Shown here piece after piece: positions 42,975 through 51,414 of a DNA stretch of 64,000 bases. The position numbers and the translations under genes were made by a program. The notes under the pieces were generated by a model. That model searched no databases. It had not been told where the DNA came from and saw only the letters and a list, made by a program, of their open reading frames with translations. Source of the DNA: Ectothiorhodospira sp. BSL-9 (GTDB taxonomy: Bacteria; Pseudomonadota; Gammaproteobacteria; Ectothiorhodospirales; Ectothiorhodospiraceae); contig NZ_CP011994.1 in assembly GCF_001632845.1 (NCBI RefSeq), forward strand, positions 3,482,001 to 3,546,000. The letters are read 5' to 3'. The first letter of the stretch is position 1; the number at the start of each line of letters is the position of its first letter.

Positions 42975-43763
42975 TTACAGGTTCTGGTTGAGGAACTGCA
43001 TCATCTGATCGGAGGTGGAGATGGACTTGGAGTTGATCTCGTAGGCCCGCTGGGTCTCGATCATGTTCACCAGTTCTTCGGCGATGTTCACGTTGGAACT
43101 CTCCAGGGAGCCCTGCATGAGCCGACCCAGGCCATCCTGACCGGGGTTGCCCTGCTGGGGCGCCCCGCTGGCGGCGGTTTCCACAAAGAGGTTCTGCCCC
43201 ACCGGCTCCAGGCCGGCGGGATTCACGAAATCCGCCAACTGGATGTTGCCCACTTCCACCGGGGCTGCTTCCTCACCGGCCAGGGTGGCGCTGACGATGC
43301 CGTCCTGACTGATATGGATGCTCTTGGTACCCTCGGGGATGAAGATGCCCGGCTGTAACTCATAACCGTTGGACATCACCATCTGACCATCGGCATTCAG
43401 CTGGAAGCTGCCATCCCGGGTGTAGGCCACGTTGCCCTCCGGGGTGAGGATCTCGAAGAATCCCCGGCCCTGGATGGAAACGTCCAGGGCGTTGTCGGTC
43501 TGGGTGTGATTGCCCTGGGTGAAGATCTTGTCGGTGGCCACGGTGCGCACCCCTACCCCGGTCATCAGTCCCGTGGGCAACTGGTTGTTCTGGGCCTCCT
43601 GGGCACCGGGCTGGCGGATGGTCTGATAGATCAGGTCCTCAAAAGAGGCACGCCCCTTCTTGAAGGCCGTGGTATTCACGTTGGCCAGGTTGTTGGACAC
43701 CACATTCATGCGGGTCTGCTGAGCATCCAGGCCAGTCTTTGAAATCCAGAGTGCTTGATTCAT
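42975..43763 (-). CDS. flgG: Flagellar distal rod protein FlgG
   Basis: 262 residues, standard length. Seen: MNQALWISKTGLDAQQTRMN and VVSNNLANVNTTAFKKGRA at the N-terminus, DVSIQGRGFFEI, and the C-terminal NIAEELVNMIETQRAYEINS. Forms the distal rod. Near-identical family features in flgF distinguish the proximal rod protein next door. Confidence 0.97.
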   Translation of the reverse strand: MNQALWISKTGLDAQQTRMNVVSNNLANVNTTAFKKGRASFEDLIYQTIRQPGAQEAQNNQLPTGLMTGVGVRTVATDKIFTQGNHTQTDNALDVSIQGRGFFEILTPEGNVAYTRDGSFQLNADGQMVMSNGYELQPGIFIPEGTKSIHISQDGIVSATLAGEEAAPVEVGNIQLADFVNPAGLEPVGQNLFVETAASGAPQQGNPGQDGLGRLMQGSLESSNVNIAEELVNMIETQRAYEINSKSISTSDQMMQFLNQNL

Positions 43764-43786
43764 GACGAGAGTCTCCCGGCTGGGCC

Positions 43787-44527
43787 TTAGGAGATGCGCA
43801 GCAGTTGTGCACTGCTACGATCCAGTTCTTCGGCGGTCTTCATGAGTTTTACCTGTGTCTCGAAGTTACGAGACAACTCGATCATGTTGACCATGGCTTC
43901 CACCGTGTTCACATTGCTGCCCTCCAGCATCCCGGACTGCAGCCTCACCTGGGCATCCGCCGGTTCGATGGCACCGTCGGCGCGTCGGAACAGACCATCT
44001 TCTCCGCGCTCCAGATCCTGACCCTGCGGGTTCACCAGCTTCACGCGGCCCACCTCGGCCAGGACATTGGGTTCCTGCCCCAGCGGACGCACACTGATGG
44101 TGCCGTCGCCGCCGATGAGGATGGTCTCGGAGGGTGGGATGGCGATGGGTCCGTCATCCCCGAGGACCGGTCGGCCATCGGCGGTGGTCAACAGGCCCAC
44201 GGCATCCACCTGCAGATTACCGGCCCGGGTAAAGGCCTCATTGCCATCCACACCCTGCACGGCGATCCAGCCGTCGCCCTGCACGGCCACATCCAGGTCG
44301 CGACCGGTGGAGATCTGCGGCCCGTGGGCAAAATCGGCACGCATGGATTCCAGCTGGACGTAATCCCGGCTGTCGTACACCGGGCCGCGCATGGGGTGGT
44401 TGATGAACGCCTCCAGGTTCTTCTTGAACCCGGTGGTGCTGGCATTGGCCAGGTTGTGGCTGTTCACCTCCTGGGAATGCGCCGCCTCCCGGGCACCGGT
44501 CATGGCGATGTAGAGCATGCGGTCCAT
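43787..44527 (-). CDS. flgF: Flagellar proximal rod protein FlgF
   Basis: 246 residues. Seen: MDRMLYIAMTGAREAAHSQE, NSHNLANASTTGFKKNLEA, DVAVQGDGWIAVQGVDG and NTVEAMVNMIELSRNFETQV. The start MDRMLYIAMTG and position between flgE and flgG identify FlgF. Confidence 0.95.
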   Translation of the reverse strand: MDRMLYIAMTGAREAAHSQEVNSHNLANASTTGFKKNLEAFINHPMRGPVYDSRDYVQLESMRADFAHGPQISTGRDLDVAVQGDGWIAVQGVDGNEAFTRAGNLQVDAVGLLTTADGRPVLGDDGPIAIPPSETILIGGDGTISVRPLGQEPNVLAEVGRVKLVNPQGQDLERGEDGLFRRADGAIEPADAQVRLQSGMLEGSNVNTVEAMVNMIELSRNFETQVKLMKTAEELDRSSAQLLRIS

Positions 44528-44548
44528 GATGAGGCCTTACCCTTTCCG

Positions 44549-45811
44549 TTACCGGAGGTTGATGATGGTCTGGGTGATGGTGTCGGCGGTGCTGATCACC
44601 TGGGCATTCGCCTGGAAGTTCCGCTGGGCGGTGATCAGGTTGACCAACTGCTCGGCGATGTTGACATTGGAGTTTTCGAAGGCGCCGCCCTGAACCAGGC
44701 CGAAACCGGAATCACCGGGGCGGCCCAGAAGCGGTTCGCCCGACGCGGTCGTTTCCACCCAATTGGTGCCACCCACAGGCTGCAGCCCCTGGGGATTATC
44801 GAAGTTGGCGAGAGCCACGTTCCCCAGAACGCGGTTGACCCCATTGGTAAAACGCGCAAACACGGTGCCATCATTATCCACATCCACATCGATCAGCTGC
44901 CCGGGAGCAAACCCGTCCTGGTTGAGACGGCTGACGCTGAAGCGGTTCCCAAACTGTGAGGTTTCCGAAAAATCGATGGTGATATCGTTATTTTCGTCAC
45001 CGATGAGCGCTCCATTGGGGAGTAGATCATCACCAAACGGTAACGTCAGTGACCTGCCACCCTCCACGCCGCCTGCGACGGCAAGCGTGCCATCGGTGTT
45101 GAATGAGAGAGTCGAATTATCAAACTCAATCTCTTCGCCATCAAAAGTGGCAAAGACATCCCAGCTCTTGTCTGCCGGTGGCGGGTTTCTCTGGAAGAAC
45201 AGTGACAGGGTATGTTCAGCCCCCAGAGAGTCGTAAACCGTGAGTGAGGTGGATTCGTTATAGGTCTCGGGATCGTCTGGATCGAACACGACATCTCCGG
45301 GGTCCCCCTCAGGAGGAATCGAAGGCGCAGCCGCACTGAGATTCATCAGCGCCTCAATCCCGGTGGTGGCCTGAGGCTCCGCGTCGCCGGTCGTCAGGCG
45401 GATATCACCCAGGATGTTACCGCCTTCGGTGCCATACCCCTGCAAACGCTGTCCAGCGGAATTGACGATAAAACCGTCCTTGTCGGCCAGGAACTGTCCG
45501 GCGCGGGTGTACTCCCGGATACCTTCACGCTCGACGATGAAAAAGCCGCGACCGTTCAGGGCCAGGTCCAGATTATTGTCAGTAAACTCCAGATCGCCCT
45601 GATTGAACTGCTGGGACACATCCGCCAGGCTCACGCCACTGCCGGTGGCCAGCCTGGACACCCCGGTGTATGACAGGGCGAACACATCGGCAAACTCCGC
45701 CCGGGAGCCCTTGAAGCCCGCAGTGGATGAGTTGGAAATGTTGTGCCCGGTCACCTCCAGATCTTTGGAGGCCGCGTTGATTCCGGTGAGTCCTATGTTG
45801 AAAGACGGCAT
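44549..45811 (-). CDS. flgE: Flagellar hook protein FlgE
   Basis: 420 residues. Main hook subunit. Seen: MPSFNIGLTGINAASKDLEV, GHNISNSSTAGFKGSRAEF, LALNGRGFFIVE and the C-terminal NSNVNIAEQLVNLITAQRNF. A variable surface domain at about 160-300 is visibly less GC-rich than the ends. Confidence 0.97.
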   Translation of the reverse strand: MPSFNIGLTGINAASKDLEVTGHNISNSSTAGFKGSRAEFADVFALSYTGVSRLATGSGVSLADVSQQFNQGDLEFTDNNLDLALNGRGFFIVEREGIREYTRAGQFLADKDGFIVNSAGQRLQGYGTEGGNILGDIRLTTGDAEPQATTGIEALMNLSAAAPSIPPEGDPGDVVFDPDDPETYNESTSLTVYDSLGAEHTLSLFFQRNPPPADKSWDVFATFDGEEIEFDNSTLSFNTDGTLAVAGGVEGGRSLTLPFGDDLLPNGALIGDENNDITIDFSETSQFGNRFSVSRLNQDGFAPGQLIDVDVDNDGTVFARFTNGVNRVLGNVALANFDNPQGLQPVGGTNWVETTASGEPLLGRPGDSGFGLVQGGAFENSNVNIAEQLVNLITAQRNFQANAQVISTADTITQTIINLR

Positions 45812-45853
45812 GATCTAACCCTCAAGTTGTTTGTGCTTCACTGGGCGCTGGCC

Positions 45854-46531
45854 CTAGCCGATGCGTCGTACCTGGGAGAAATCCATCTCCCCGAACCCCT
45901 CGATCTGCAGCTTGATGCCGCCGTTTCTCTGATCCGTGCGCACACTCTCCACCCGTGCGTTCAACAGCAATTCAGGCTGCTCACTGCTGCCATCCCGCAC
46001 CGCATTGGCACGAAATTCATACACACCCGGCGGTGCCCGCTCTCCCTGGTCCGTCATGCCATCCCAATGGAATGACTGCATGCCCGAGGCCTGAGCCCCC
46101 ATGGGTATACGCCTGACCAGCGCCCCGGCCGCATCATAGATTCCCACGGTCACATTCTCGGCAGAGGACTTGAGGTCCAGCGCGCCACGCACGCCCCCCT
46201 CGTGACCCATTGCTGCCATATCCACCGGCACCAGCACCTCACGATCCACCAGACTCGCCGCCTGCAGGGTCTGGGACGACTGAACCGACTTGGCGATGCT
46301 CTCGAAAGACTTCTGCAACTCACCGATGCCATTCACCGTGCCGAACTGGGCGATCTGCCCCAGAAAGTCACCGTTTTCCATGGGTTCGAAGGGGTCCTGA
46401 TTCTGCAACTGGGTGATCATGAGCTTGAAGAACTCCTCTTGCCCCAGCTCGTCACGCTTGCCCGTGTTAGCCTTGCTGGAGTTTGTCGACGCCAGCCCCA
46501 GGCCCTCCAGCATGTTCAGATCAACGCTCAT
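45854..46531 (-). CDS. flgD: Hook-capping protein FlgD
   Basis: 225 residues. Scaffold cap for hook growth. Seen: DELGQEEFFKLMITQLQNQD followed by PFEPMENGDFLGQIAQFGTV, the family signature, then a C-terminal fold with FHWDGMTDQGERAPPGVYEF. Second half resembles the FlgD Ig-like domain. Confidence 0.95.
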   Translation of the reverse strand: MSVDLNMLEGLGLASTNSSKANTGKRDELGQEEFFKLMITQLQNQDPFEPMENGDFLGQIAQFGTVNGIGELQKSFESIAKSVQSSQTLQAASLVDREVLVPVDMAAMGHEGGVRGALDLKSSAENVTVGIYDAAGALVRRIPMGAQASGMQSFHWDGMTDQGERAPPGVYEFRANAVRDGSSEQPELLLNARVESVRTDQRNGGIKLQIEGFGEMDFSQVRRIG

Positions 46532-46544
46532 GGCTCATACCTCC

Positions 46545-46967
46545 TCAGCCCTGCCCCAACTGCAGCGTGCGCAATAGCAACTGCTTGGTGGTGTTCATCA
46601 CTTCCACGTTGTTCTCGTAACTGCGCGAGGCCGAGATCATGTTGGCCATTTCATCCACCATGTTCACGTTGGGCATGAACACATACCCATCCTCGTTGGC
46701 CTGGGGATGGTGAGGTTCATACTTCACCCGCGCCGGCGCATCGCTCTCGACGATGTCCATCACGCGAACAGGCATGGTGGAGTTATTGCCGGGATTGAGT
46801 TGATCCATCACCGTCTGGAACACCGGCTGCTTGGAGCGGTAGGCCCCTTCCTCGGTGGTGCTGGCCACCTGGGCGTTGGCCATGTTGCTGGCAATGGTGT
46901 TGAGCCTCACGGACTGGGCACTCAGCGCCGAGCCGGATACATCAAAGACCTTGAACATGTTGCTCAT
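46545..46967 (-). CDS. flgC: Flagellar proximal rod protein FlgC
   Basis: 140 residues. Seen: FKVFDVSGSALSAQSVRLNT and IASNMANAQVASTTEEGAYR, YVFMPNVNMVDEMANMISAS and RSYENNVEVMNTTKQLLLRT. Sits after flgB with 16 bases between. Confidence 0.96.
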   Translation of the reverse strand: MSNMFKVFDVSGSALSAQSVRLNTIASNMANAQVASTTEEGAYRSKQPVFQTVMDQLNPGNNSTMPVRVMDIVESDAPARVKYEPHHPQANEDGYVFMPNVNMVDEMANMISASRSYENNVEVMNTTKQLLLRTLQLGQG

Positions 46968-46983
46968 GATTCAATCCTCCGGC

Positions 46984-47385
46984 CTACTCGCCGCCCCGGA
47001 AGGCGTTGCGCAGACCCACAAACTTGTCACTGAGAAAATCCAGGCTCGCCTGGTATTGAACAGCGTTCTCGGCAAAGGCTGCCTGCTCCAGCTGCGGATC
47101 CACCGTATTGCCGTCCAGAGATGGTTGATTGGGTACCCGATACATGGCCTCCCCCACGCCGCCCGCACCACCTGTTGCGTCCAGGTGAGCCGCATGGGTG
47201 CGACTCATGGACAACTGGTCCGGTTGGTGCTGTTGCTTGAGCACCTGCCGGAAGTCCAGATCGCGGGCCTTGTAGTTGGGGGTGTCGGCGTTGGCAATAT
47301 TGGAGGCGAGCAGTTCCATGCGCCTGGAACGCACCTGCAGCGCTTCGCCATGAATACCCAAGGCATTGTCAAATGAGAGCGGCAT
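46984..47385 (-). CDS. flgB: Flagellar proximal rod protein FlgB
   Basis: 133 residues from the ATG at 47383-47385; an extension to 47511 would cross the promoter. Seen: FDNALGIHGEALQVRSRRME, LLASNIANADTPNYKARDLD, FRQVLKQ and a C-terminal FAENAVQYQASLDFLSDKFV. First gene of the eleven-gene flg operon. Confidence 0.96.
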   Translation of the reverse strand: MPLSFDNALGIHGEALQVRSRRMELLASNIANADTPNYKARDLDFRQVLKQQHQPDQLSMSRTHAAHLDATGGAGGVGEAMYRVPNQPSLDGNTVDPQLEQAAFAENAVQYQASLDFLSDKFVGLRNAFRGGE

Positions 47386-47422
47386 GATCTTCGACCTCAA
47401 GAAAATCTCTTGGCAGTCGAAA

Positions 47423-47438
47423 TGCAAACAGCGTGCCA
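47423..47438 (-). promoter_or_regulatory. Sigma-54 promoter of the flgBCDEFGHIJKL operon
   Basis: Minus strand reads TGGCACG-CTGT-TTGCA, a full match to the -24/-12 consensus TGGCACG-N4-TTGCW. The predicted start of transcription is near 47412, about 27 bases before the flgB ATG. It implies an NtrC-type flagellar activator (FlrC/FleQ class), which is not in the window. Confidence 0.93.
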
Positions 47439-47570
47439 TACGATAAATTCTCGTAGTTTCAGGCACTTGGAGGGAGGGATAAACCAGAAAGAAAGGGCAA
47501 TCCGGCAACAACCCGCCGTTGGGGGCCGTTGCGCGGTGAGCAGAGTCGGAAGTTTGACGCTGCGGGGAGG

Positions 47571-48404
47571 TTACTTCTTCAGGCGATACACCACACCGGG
47601 GTTGCAGCGCACCATCTCGAAGGCGTCGGAATAATTGGCCATGGATTCCGAGGCCCCCAGGAACAAGTAGCCGCCCGGGTTGAGTATCTGGGAGATGCGC
47701 TTGAGGATAGTGCGCTTGGACTCCAGGGAGAAGTAGATCAGCACGTTACGGCAGAAGACGATATCGAACCGACCCATGGTGCTGTAGTTGTCCAGGAGAT
47801 TGAACTCCCGGTAGCTGACACGGGCCTTGATGTCCGGCTTCACTTCCCAGCGATCGCCTTTTTGAATGAAGAACCGGTTGCGCCGATCCAGCGACAGCCC
47901 CCGGGCCACGGCCAGGGAGTCGTAGCTGGCTTCCTTGGCCTCGCGCAGCACGGCACCGGAGATATCCGTACCCAGGACCTGCACGTCCCGCAGGCTACCG
48001 GGCCGCGACTGCAGGTACTCGCTGGTGGTCATGCTGATGGAATACGGCTCCTGCCCCGAGGAACAGGCGGCACACCAGATGCGCACCGTGGAGCTCGGGG
48101 ATTTTTTCGCCAATTCCGGGTAGATCTGGTTTTTCAGGATCTCGAAGGGGAAGACATCACGAAACCAGTAGGTTTCGTTGGTGGTCATGGCCTCGATCAC
48201 CCGCTCACGCAAGCCCGAGCGCCCGCCCCGCTTGAGGAGCTTGAGCAATTCACTGACCGAGGAGACCGAGAACTCCTTCATCAGCCGGGACAACCGGCTG
48301 GTCACCAGATAGTGCTTGTTATCTCCCAGTACAAGTCCGCAGGACCGCTCAAGAAAGATCTTGAAGTCCTCGTAATCCTGGGGTTCGATCGGGCCCGATG
48401 ACAA
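47571..48404 (-). CDS. cheR: Chemotaxis protein methyltransferase CheR
   Basis: 277 residues. Methylates glutamates of chemoreceptors with SAM. The N-terminal helical domain (LVLGDNKHYLVTSRLSRLMK) precedes the SAM-binding domain with TTNETYWFRD, RIWCAACSSGQEPYSISMT, FDIVFCRNVLIYFS and PGGYLFLGASESM. Located between cheV and flgB, an arrangement also known from Vibrio and Pseudomonas. Confidence 0.96.
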   Translation of the reverse strand: MSSGPIEPQDYEDFKIFLERSCGLVLGDNKHYLVTSRLSRLMKEFSVSSVSELLKLLKRGGRSGLRERVIEAMTTNETYWFRDVFPFEILKNQIYPELAKKSPSSTVRIWCAACSSGQEPYSISMTTSEYLQSRPGSLRDVQVLGTDISGAVLREAKEASYDSLAVARGLSLDRRNRFFIQKGDRWEVKPDIKARVSYREFNLLDNYSTMGRFDIVFCRNVLIYFSLESKRTILKRISQILNPGGYLFLGASESMANYSDAFEMVRCNPGVVYRLKK

Positions 48405-48435
48405 TGTGCTGCTGCTTCCCGGTTAGTGTATTGAG

Positions 48436-48511
48436 ACTGCGCCCGGCATGGAGCCGGAAGGCGCAGTATACCCGCAAACGTGCTCCCCGGGCGGCAACGG
48501 TTTGCCGCCCG
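48436..48511 (-). other. Two hairpins between cheV and cheR
   Basis: In the 125-base gap, a perfect ten-base stem CGGGCGGCAA/TTGCCGCCCG with a four-base loop (48488-48511) lies just after cheV. A second stem with eight-base arms ACTGCGCC/GGCGCAGT (48436-48467) lies closer to cheR. Neither has a T-run. The first could end cheV transcription; the second lies in the cheR leader. Confidence 0.5.
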
Positions 48512-48529
48512 TGGCCTCCCGCTGCCCCG

Positions 48530-49459
48530 TCACTCGCCGACCTCTTCGGGCTGCAGGTGACCGAGCACGGCCTCGGCCAACTCGTCGGGGCTGAACTTGG
48601 GCAGAAATCGATTGGCCCCCGCCTGGCGCACCATGGCCTCGTTGAAGGTGCCACTCAGGGAAGAATGTAACAACACGTACAGTCCCGACAACTCCGGTGA
48701 CTGACGGATCTCCGACGATAAGGTATACCCGTCCATGACGGGCATCTCGATATCCGAGATCACCATGCCGATCTGCTCATCGATGGGGCCCTCCTTCGCC
48801 ATGTCCTTGAGCTTGTCGAGGGCCTGCTGACCATCATTGGCCACGATGGCCTCAACACCGATCTGGGCAAGGGCGCGCACGATCTGCTTGCGGGCCACCG
48901 AGGAATCGTCGGCCACCAGGGCGCGGCGCACCCGCCCGCCCTCGCGGATGGTACGGGACAGGGCTTCGTCCACATCCCTGGACGGACCGGTCACCATCTC
49001 CAGGACCTTTTCCACGTCGATGATTTCCACCAGGCGGTCTTCCACCTGGGTGACAGCCGTCAAAAAGCTGTCCTTGTGAGTGCCCCGCGGCGGCGGGCGG
49101 ATCTGATCCCAGTTGAGATTGATGATGCGATCCACCGAGGCCACCAGCAGGCCCTGCACCGAGCGGTTGAACTCGGTGAGGATGACAAAGGCCTTCTGCT
49201 CGTGTTCCGGCGCTGCCATGCCGATGGCGTGGGCCAGGTCCACCACCGAGACGGTCTGTCCTCGCAGGGTGGCCACGCCGCGCACCACCGAATGGGCGCT
49301 GGGCATGCGATTAAGGGGCGGGCAGGCGATCACCTCGCGCACCTTGAAGACATTGATGGCGAACATCTGTCGCGTGCCCAGGGAGAACAGCAACAGCTCA
49401 AGGCGGTTCTGCCCCACCATTTGGGTACGCCGATTGACACCATCCATCAAGTCGCTCAT
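48530..49459 (-). CDS. cheV: Chemotaxis coupling/response regulator protein CheV
   Basis: 309 residues from the ATG at 49457-49459, with GAGGGG upstream. The CheW-like domain (ELLLFSLGTRQMFAINVFKV, RGVATLRGQTVSVVDLAHAI) is followed by a receiver domain (ALVADDSSVARKQIVRAL, phospho-acceptor in MVISDIEMPVMDGYTLS, LLHSSLSG). It couples receptors to CheA and may act as a phosphate sink. A sigma-28 promoter lies upstream. Confidence 0.95.
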   Translation of the reverse strand: MSDLMDGVNRRTQMVGQNRLELLLFSLGTRQMFAINVFKVREVIACPPLNRMPSAHSVVRGVATLRGQTVSVVDLAHAIGMAAPEHEQKAFVILTEFNRSVQGLLVASVDRIINLNWDQIRPPPRGTHKDSFLTAVTQVEDRLVEIIDVEKVLEMVTGPSRDVDEALSRTIREGGRVRRALVADDSSVARKQIVRALAQIGVEAIVANDGQQALDKLKDMAKEGPIDEQIGMVISDIEMPVMDGYTLSSEIRQSPELSGLYVLLHSSLSGTFNEAMVRQAGANRFLPKFSPDELAEAVLGHLQPEEVGE

Positions 49460-49508
49460 GGGCCCCTCCTGCGGAACACCCGGGGATAAACATGGCCAGT
49501 CGACCGGG

Positions 49509-49535
49509 TTATCGGCGGCTTGGGACAATCCTTGA
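49509..49535 (-). promoter_or_regulatory. Sigma-28 (FliA) promoter of cheV
   Basis: Minus strand: a TCAA -35 element, 15 bases, then GCCGATAA, a perfect -10. Located 50-76 bases before the cheV ATG. The -35 differs by one base from the enterobacterial TAAA. Confidence 0.8.
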
Positions 49536-49544
49536 TACCTGATC

Positions 49545-49560
49545 TGGCACCGGGATTGCA
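49545..49560 (+). promoter_or_regulatory. Sigma-54 promoter of flgA
   Basis: TGGCACC-GGGA-TTGCA matches the -24/-12 consensus with one difference at the seventh base. It lies 63 bases before the flgA ATG and only nine bases from the cheV sigma-28 promoter on the other strand. Confidence 0.88.
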
Positions 49561-49622
49561 TCCCCTTAACACCAATAGCCCCCGGCGCCGGAATCCCGGC
49601 AACGATTGCGCGGACCACGATT

Positions 49623-50405
49623 ATGAACCAACTTGTACACACCTGTCTCATACCCCGAGCTCATGGCCCCCGCTCCGTTCATCAACGCCGCGGGTGGAGA
49701 AGGTCCGTCCTGTCGTGCCTGGCCCTGTGCGCGCTGGCGCTGCCGCCCACAGCCCTGAGCTCGGAGGTGGAGCCCCATGGCAATATCCTCAAGGCAGCCC
49801 GGGAGTTTCTCACCGAGCAGGCCCGCCAGCATCACGGCGACTCCCTTGAGGTGCGCGTGGTCCCGGGACGGCTGGACCCGCGACTCCGCCTGCGGGCCTG
49901 CGGCAGCCCCCTGGAAGCCCAGCTTCCGCCCGGGGGGCGCATGGTGGGCAGCACCACCGTGGGCGTGCGCTGCCCCGGTCCCGCGCCCTGGAGCCTGTAT
50001 GTACCGATGCAGGTCAACCTGCGTGGCGAAGTCGTGGTTCTTGACCGTTCCCTGCCCCGCGGCACTGTACTATCCTCCGGTGACATCAGACTGGAGCATC
50101 GGGAACTCAACAGCTTGCATAGCGGCTACCTGGTGGACCCGGAGGGTGCCCAGGACATGGTGCTCAGACGCGCCCTGAGCGGTGGCACGGTGCTCACACC
50201 CCACATGGTGGAGCCGCAACGCCTTGTGCATCGTGGTGAGCGAGTCACCCTGATCTCGGAAAATTCGGTGGTCACCGTGCGCATGGCCGGCGAGGCCATG
50301 GCGGACGGCTCCTACGGAGACCGGGTACGGGTCCGCAACCTGTCATCCAAGCGTGTCGTCGAGGGCCGGGTACTGTCTGCCGGGGTGGTGGGTGTTAATA
50401 TGTGA
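49623..50405 (+). CDS. flgA: P-ring assembly chaperone FlgA
   Basis: 260 residues with a signal peptide (SVLSCLALCALALPPTALSS) after a basic N-terminus. SAF-type C-terminal region with DRSLPRGTVLSSGDIRLEHR, ALSGGTVLTPHMVEPQRLVH, RGERVTLISEN and VRVRNLSSKRVVEGRVL. Periplasmic chaperone for FlgI. Confidence 0.95.
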   Translation: MNQLVHTCLIPRAHGPRSVHQRRGWRRSVLSCLALCALALPPTALSSEVEPHGNILKAAREFLTEQARQHHGDSLEVRVVPGRLDPRLRLRACGSPLEAQLPPGGRMVGSTTVGVRCPGPAPWSLYVPMQVNLRGEVVVLDRSLPRGTVLSSGDIRLEHRELNSLHSGYLVDPEGAQDMVLRRALSGGTVLTPHMVEPQRLVHRGERVTLISENSVVTVRMAGEAMADGSYGDRVRVRNLSSKRVVEGRVLSAGVVGVNM

Positions 50406-50426
50406 CACCCGACACATAATACGGGT

Positions 50427-50453
50427 TAAAGAATTCCCAGGACGAGCCGATAA
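50427..50453 (+). promoter_or_regulatory. Sigma-28 (FliA) promoter of flgMN
   Basis: TAAA, 15 bases, GCCGATAA: a perfect match to the FliA consensus. 43 bases separate it from the flgM ATG. This gives flgM late expression, as in E. coli and Vibrio. Confidence 0.93.
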
Positions 50454-50495
50454 AAGGACTATGAGAGGCGATGTCTGTATGTGCGAGGAATGGAT

Positions 50496-50807
50496 ATGTC
50501 CATCGAAATCAAGAATCTAAGCCAGCCGCAGGCGCGGGGTGCCGGTGATAGCCGCGGCACGTCCGAAAGCGCCCGCGGCGGTAAGGGGGCTGGTCAAGCC
50601 CCGAGCCCGGCCGATAACACGGCCGACAAGATCACCCTCACCGGGGCCGCAAGACGCCTCAGTGACCTGGAGCAGACTGCGGCTTCCCAGCCACAGGTGG
50701 ATGAGAAGCGCGTGGCTGAACTGCGCCAGGCCATCCAGGACGGCAGCTACCAGGTGAATGCGCAGGCCGTGGCAGAAGGGCTCATAAAGTCGGAAACCCT
50801 GTTCTGA
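50496..50807 (+). CDS. flgM: Anti-sigma-28 factor FlgM
   Basis: 103 residues from the ATG at 50496, six bases after GAGGA; two earlier ATGs are too close to that site. N-terminal half disordered and Gly/Ser/Ala-rich, C-terminal half with DKITLTGAARRLSDLE and VAELRQAIQDGSYQVNAQAV, the FliA-binding helices. It holds FliA inactive until exported through the finished hook. Confidence 0.93.
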   Translation: MSIEIKNLSQPQARGAGDSRGTSESARGGKGAGQAPSPADNTADKITLTGAARRLSDLEQTAASQPQVDEKRVAELRQAIQDGSYQVNAQAVAEGLIKSETLF

Positions 50808-50811
50808 TCCC

Positions 50812-51294
50812 ATGAACCACACCCCCTTCCCAGAGCACCTGGACCAGATACTCAGTCAGTCCGTGCGTGAGGCCACCAGCCTGGAATCGGCCTTGCAGCG
50901 TGAGGGCGCAGCCCTGGCGTCTCGCGACCTGGATGAGCTGAATGCCGCCGTGGCTGACAAGCAAACCCGTGTACAGGCACTGGAAGCATTGACCCGCCAA
51001 CAAACGGAGTTGCTGCAGCGGGGAGGCTATGAAACCAATGCCCACGGCATGGACTGTGTGCTGCGCGACTGGGACGAAGAAGGCGTGCTGCGTCCCGTCT
51101 GGGATCGCCTGGTGGAAGTCATGTCCCATTGTCATCGCCTGAATCAGGTCAATGGCGGCGTGGTGGAAACCAGCCGACGCCGTGTGGACCAGGCGCTGCA
51201 CATCCTGCGCGGGGAAGAAACCCGCACCGAACTCTACGACACCCGCGGTCGCGCCTTCTCGGCAAGTTCATCCCGCCCGATCACCAAAGCCTGA
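50812..51294 (+). CDS. flgN: Flagellar export chaperone FlgN
   Basis: 160 residues, mostly helical, starting four bases after flgM. Seen: LESALQREGAALASRDLDEL, VADKQTRVQALEALTRQQTE and a C-terminal VNGGVVETSRRRVDQALHIL. Chaperone for FlgK and FlgL. The call rests on helix pattern, length and position. Confidence 0.9.
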   Translation: MNHTPFPEHLDQILSQSVREATSLESALQREGAALASRDLDELNAAVADKQTRVQALEALTRQQTELLQRGGYETNAHGMDCVLRDWDEEGVLRPVWDRLVEVMSHCHRLNQVNGGVVETSRRRVDQALHILRGEETRTELYDTRGRAFSASSSRPITKA

Positions 51295-51414
51295 TCCCGC
51301 GCACCACCCGGCGGTGATTCCCGACCGCCATGTATCCCACGCTGTGCTAACCTTATATTGACGGGTTAAGTCAAACCCGCAGGCACACCTGCCCGCATGG
51401 GAGGAACAAGCGCC

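Noticed and set aside
51310-51329. Short GGCGGT/ACCGCC stem after flgN as terminator
   Set aside because: Six-base stem without T-run; too weak to call.
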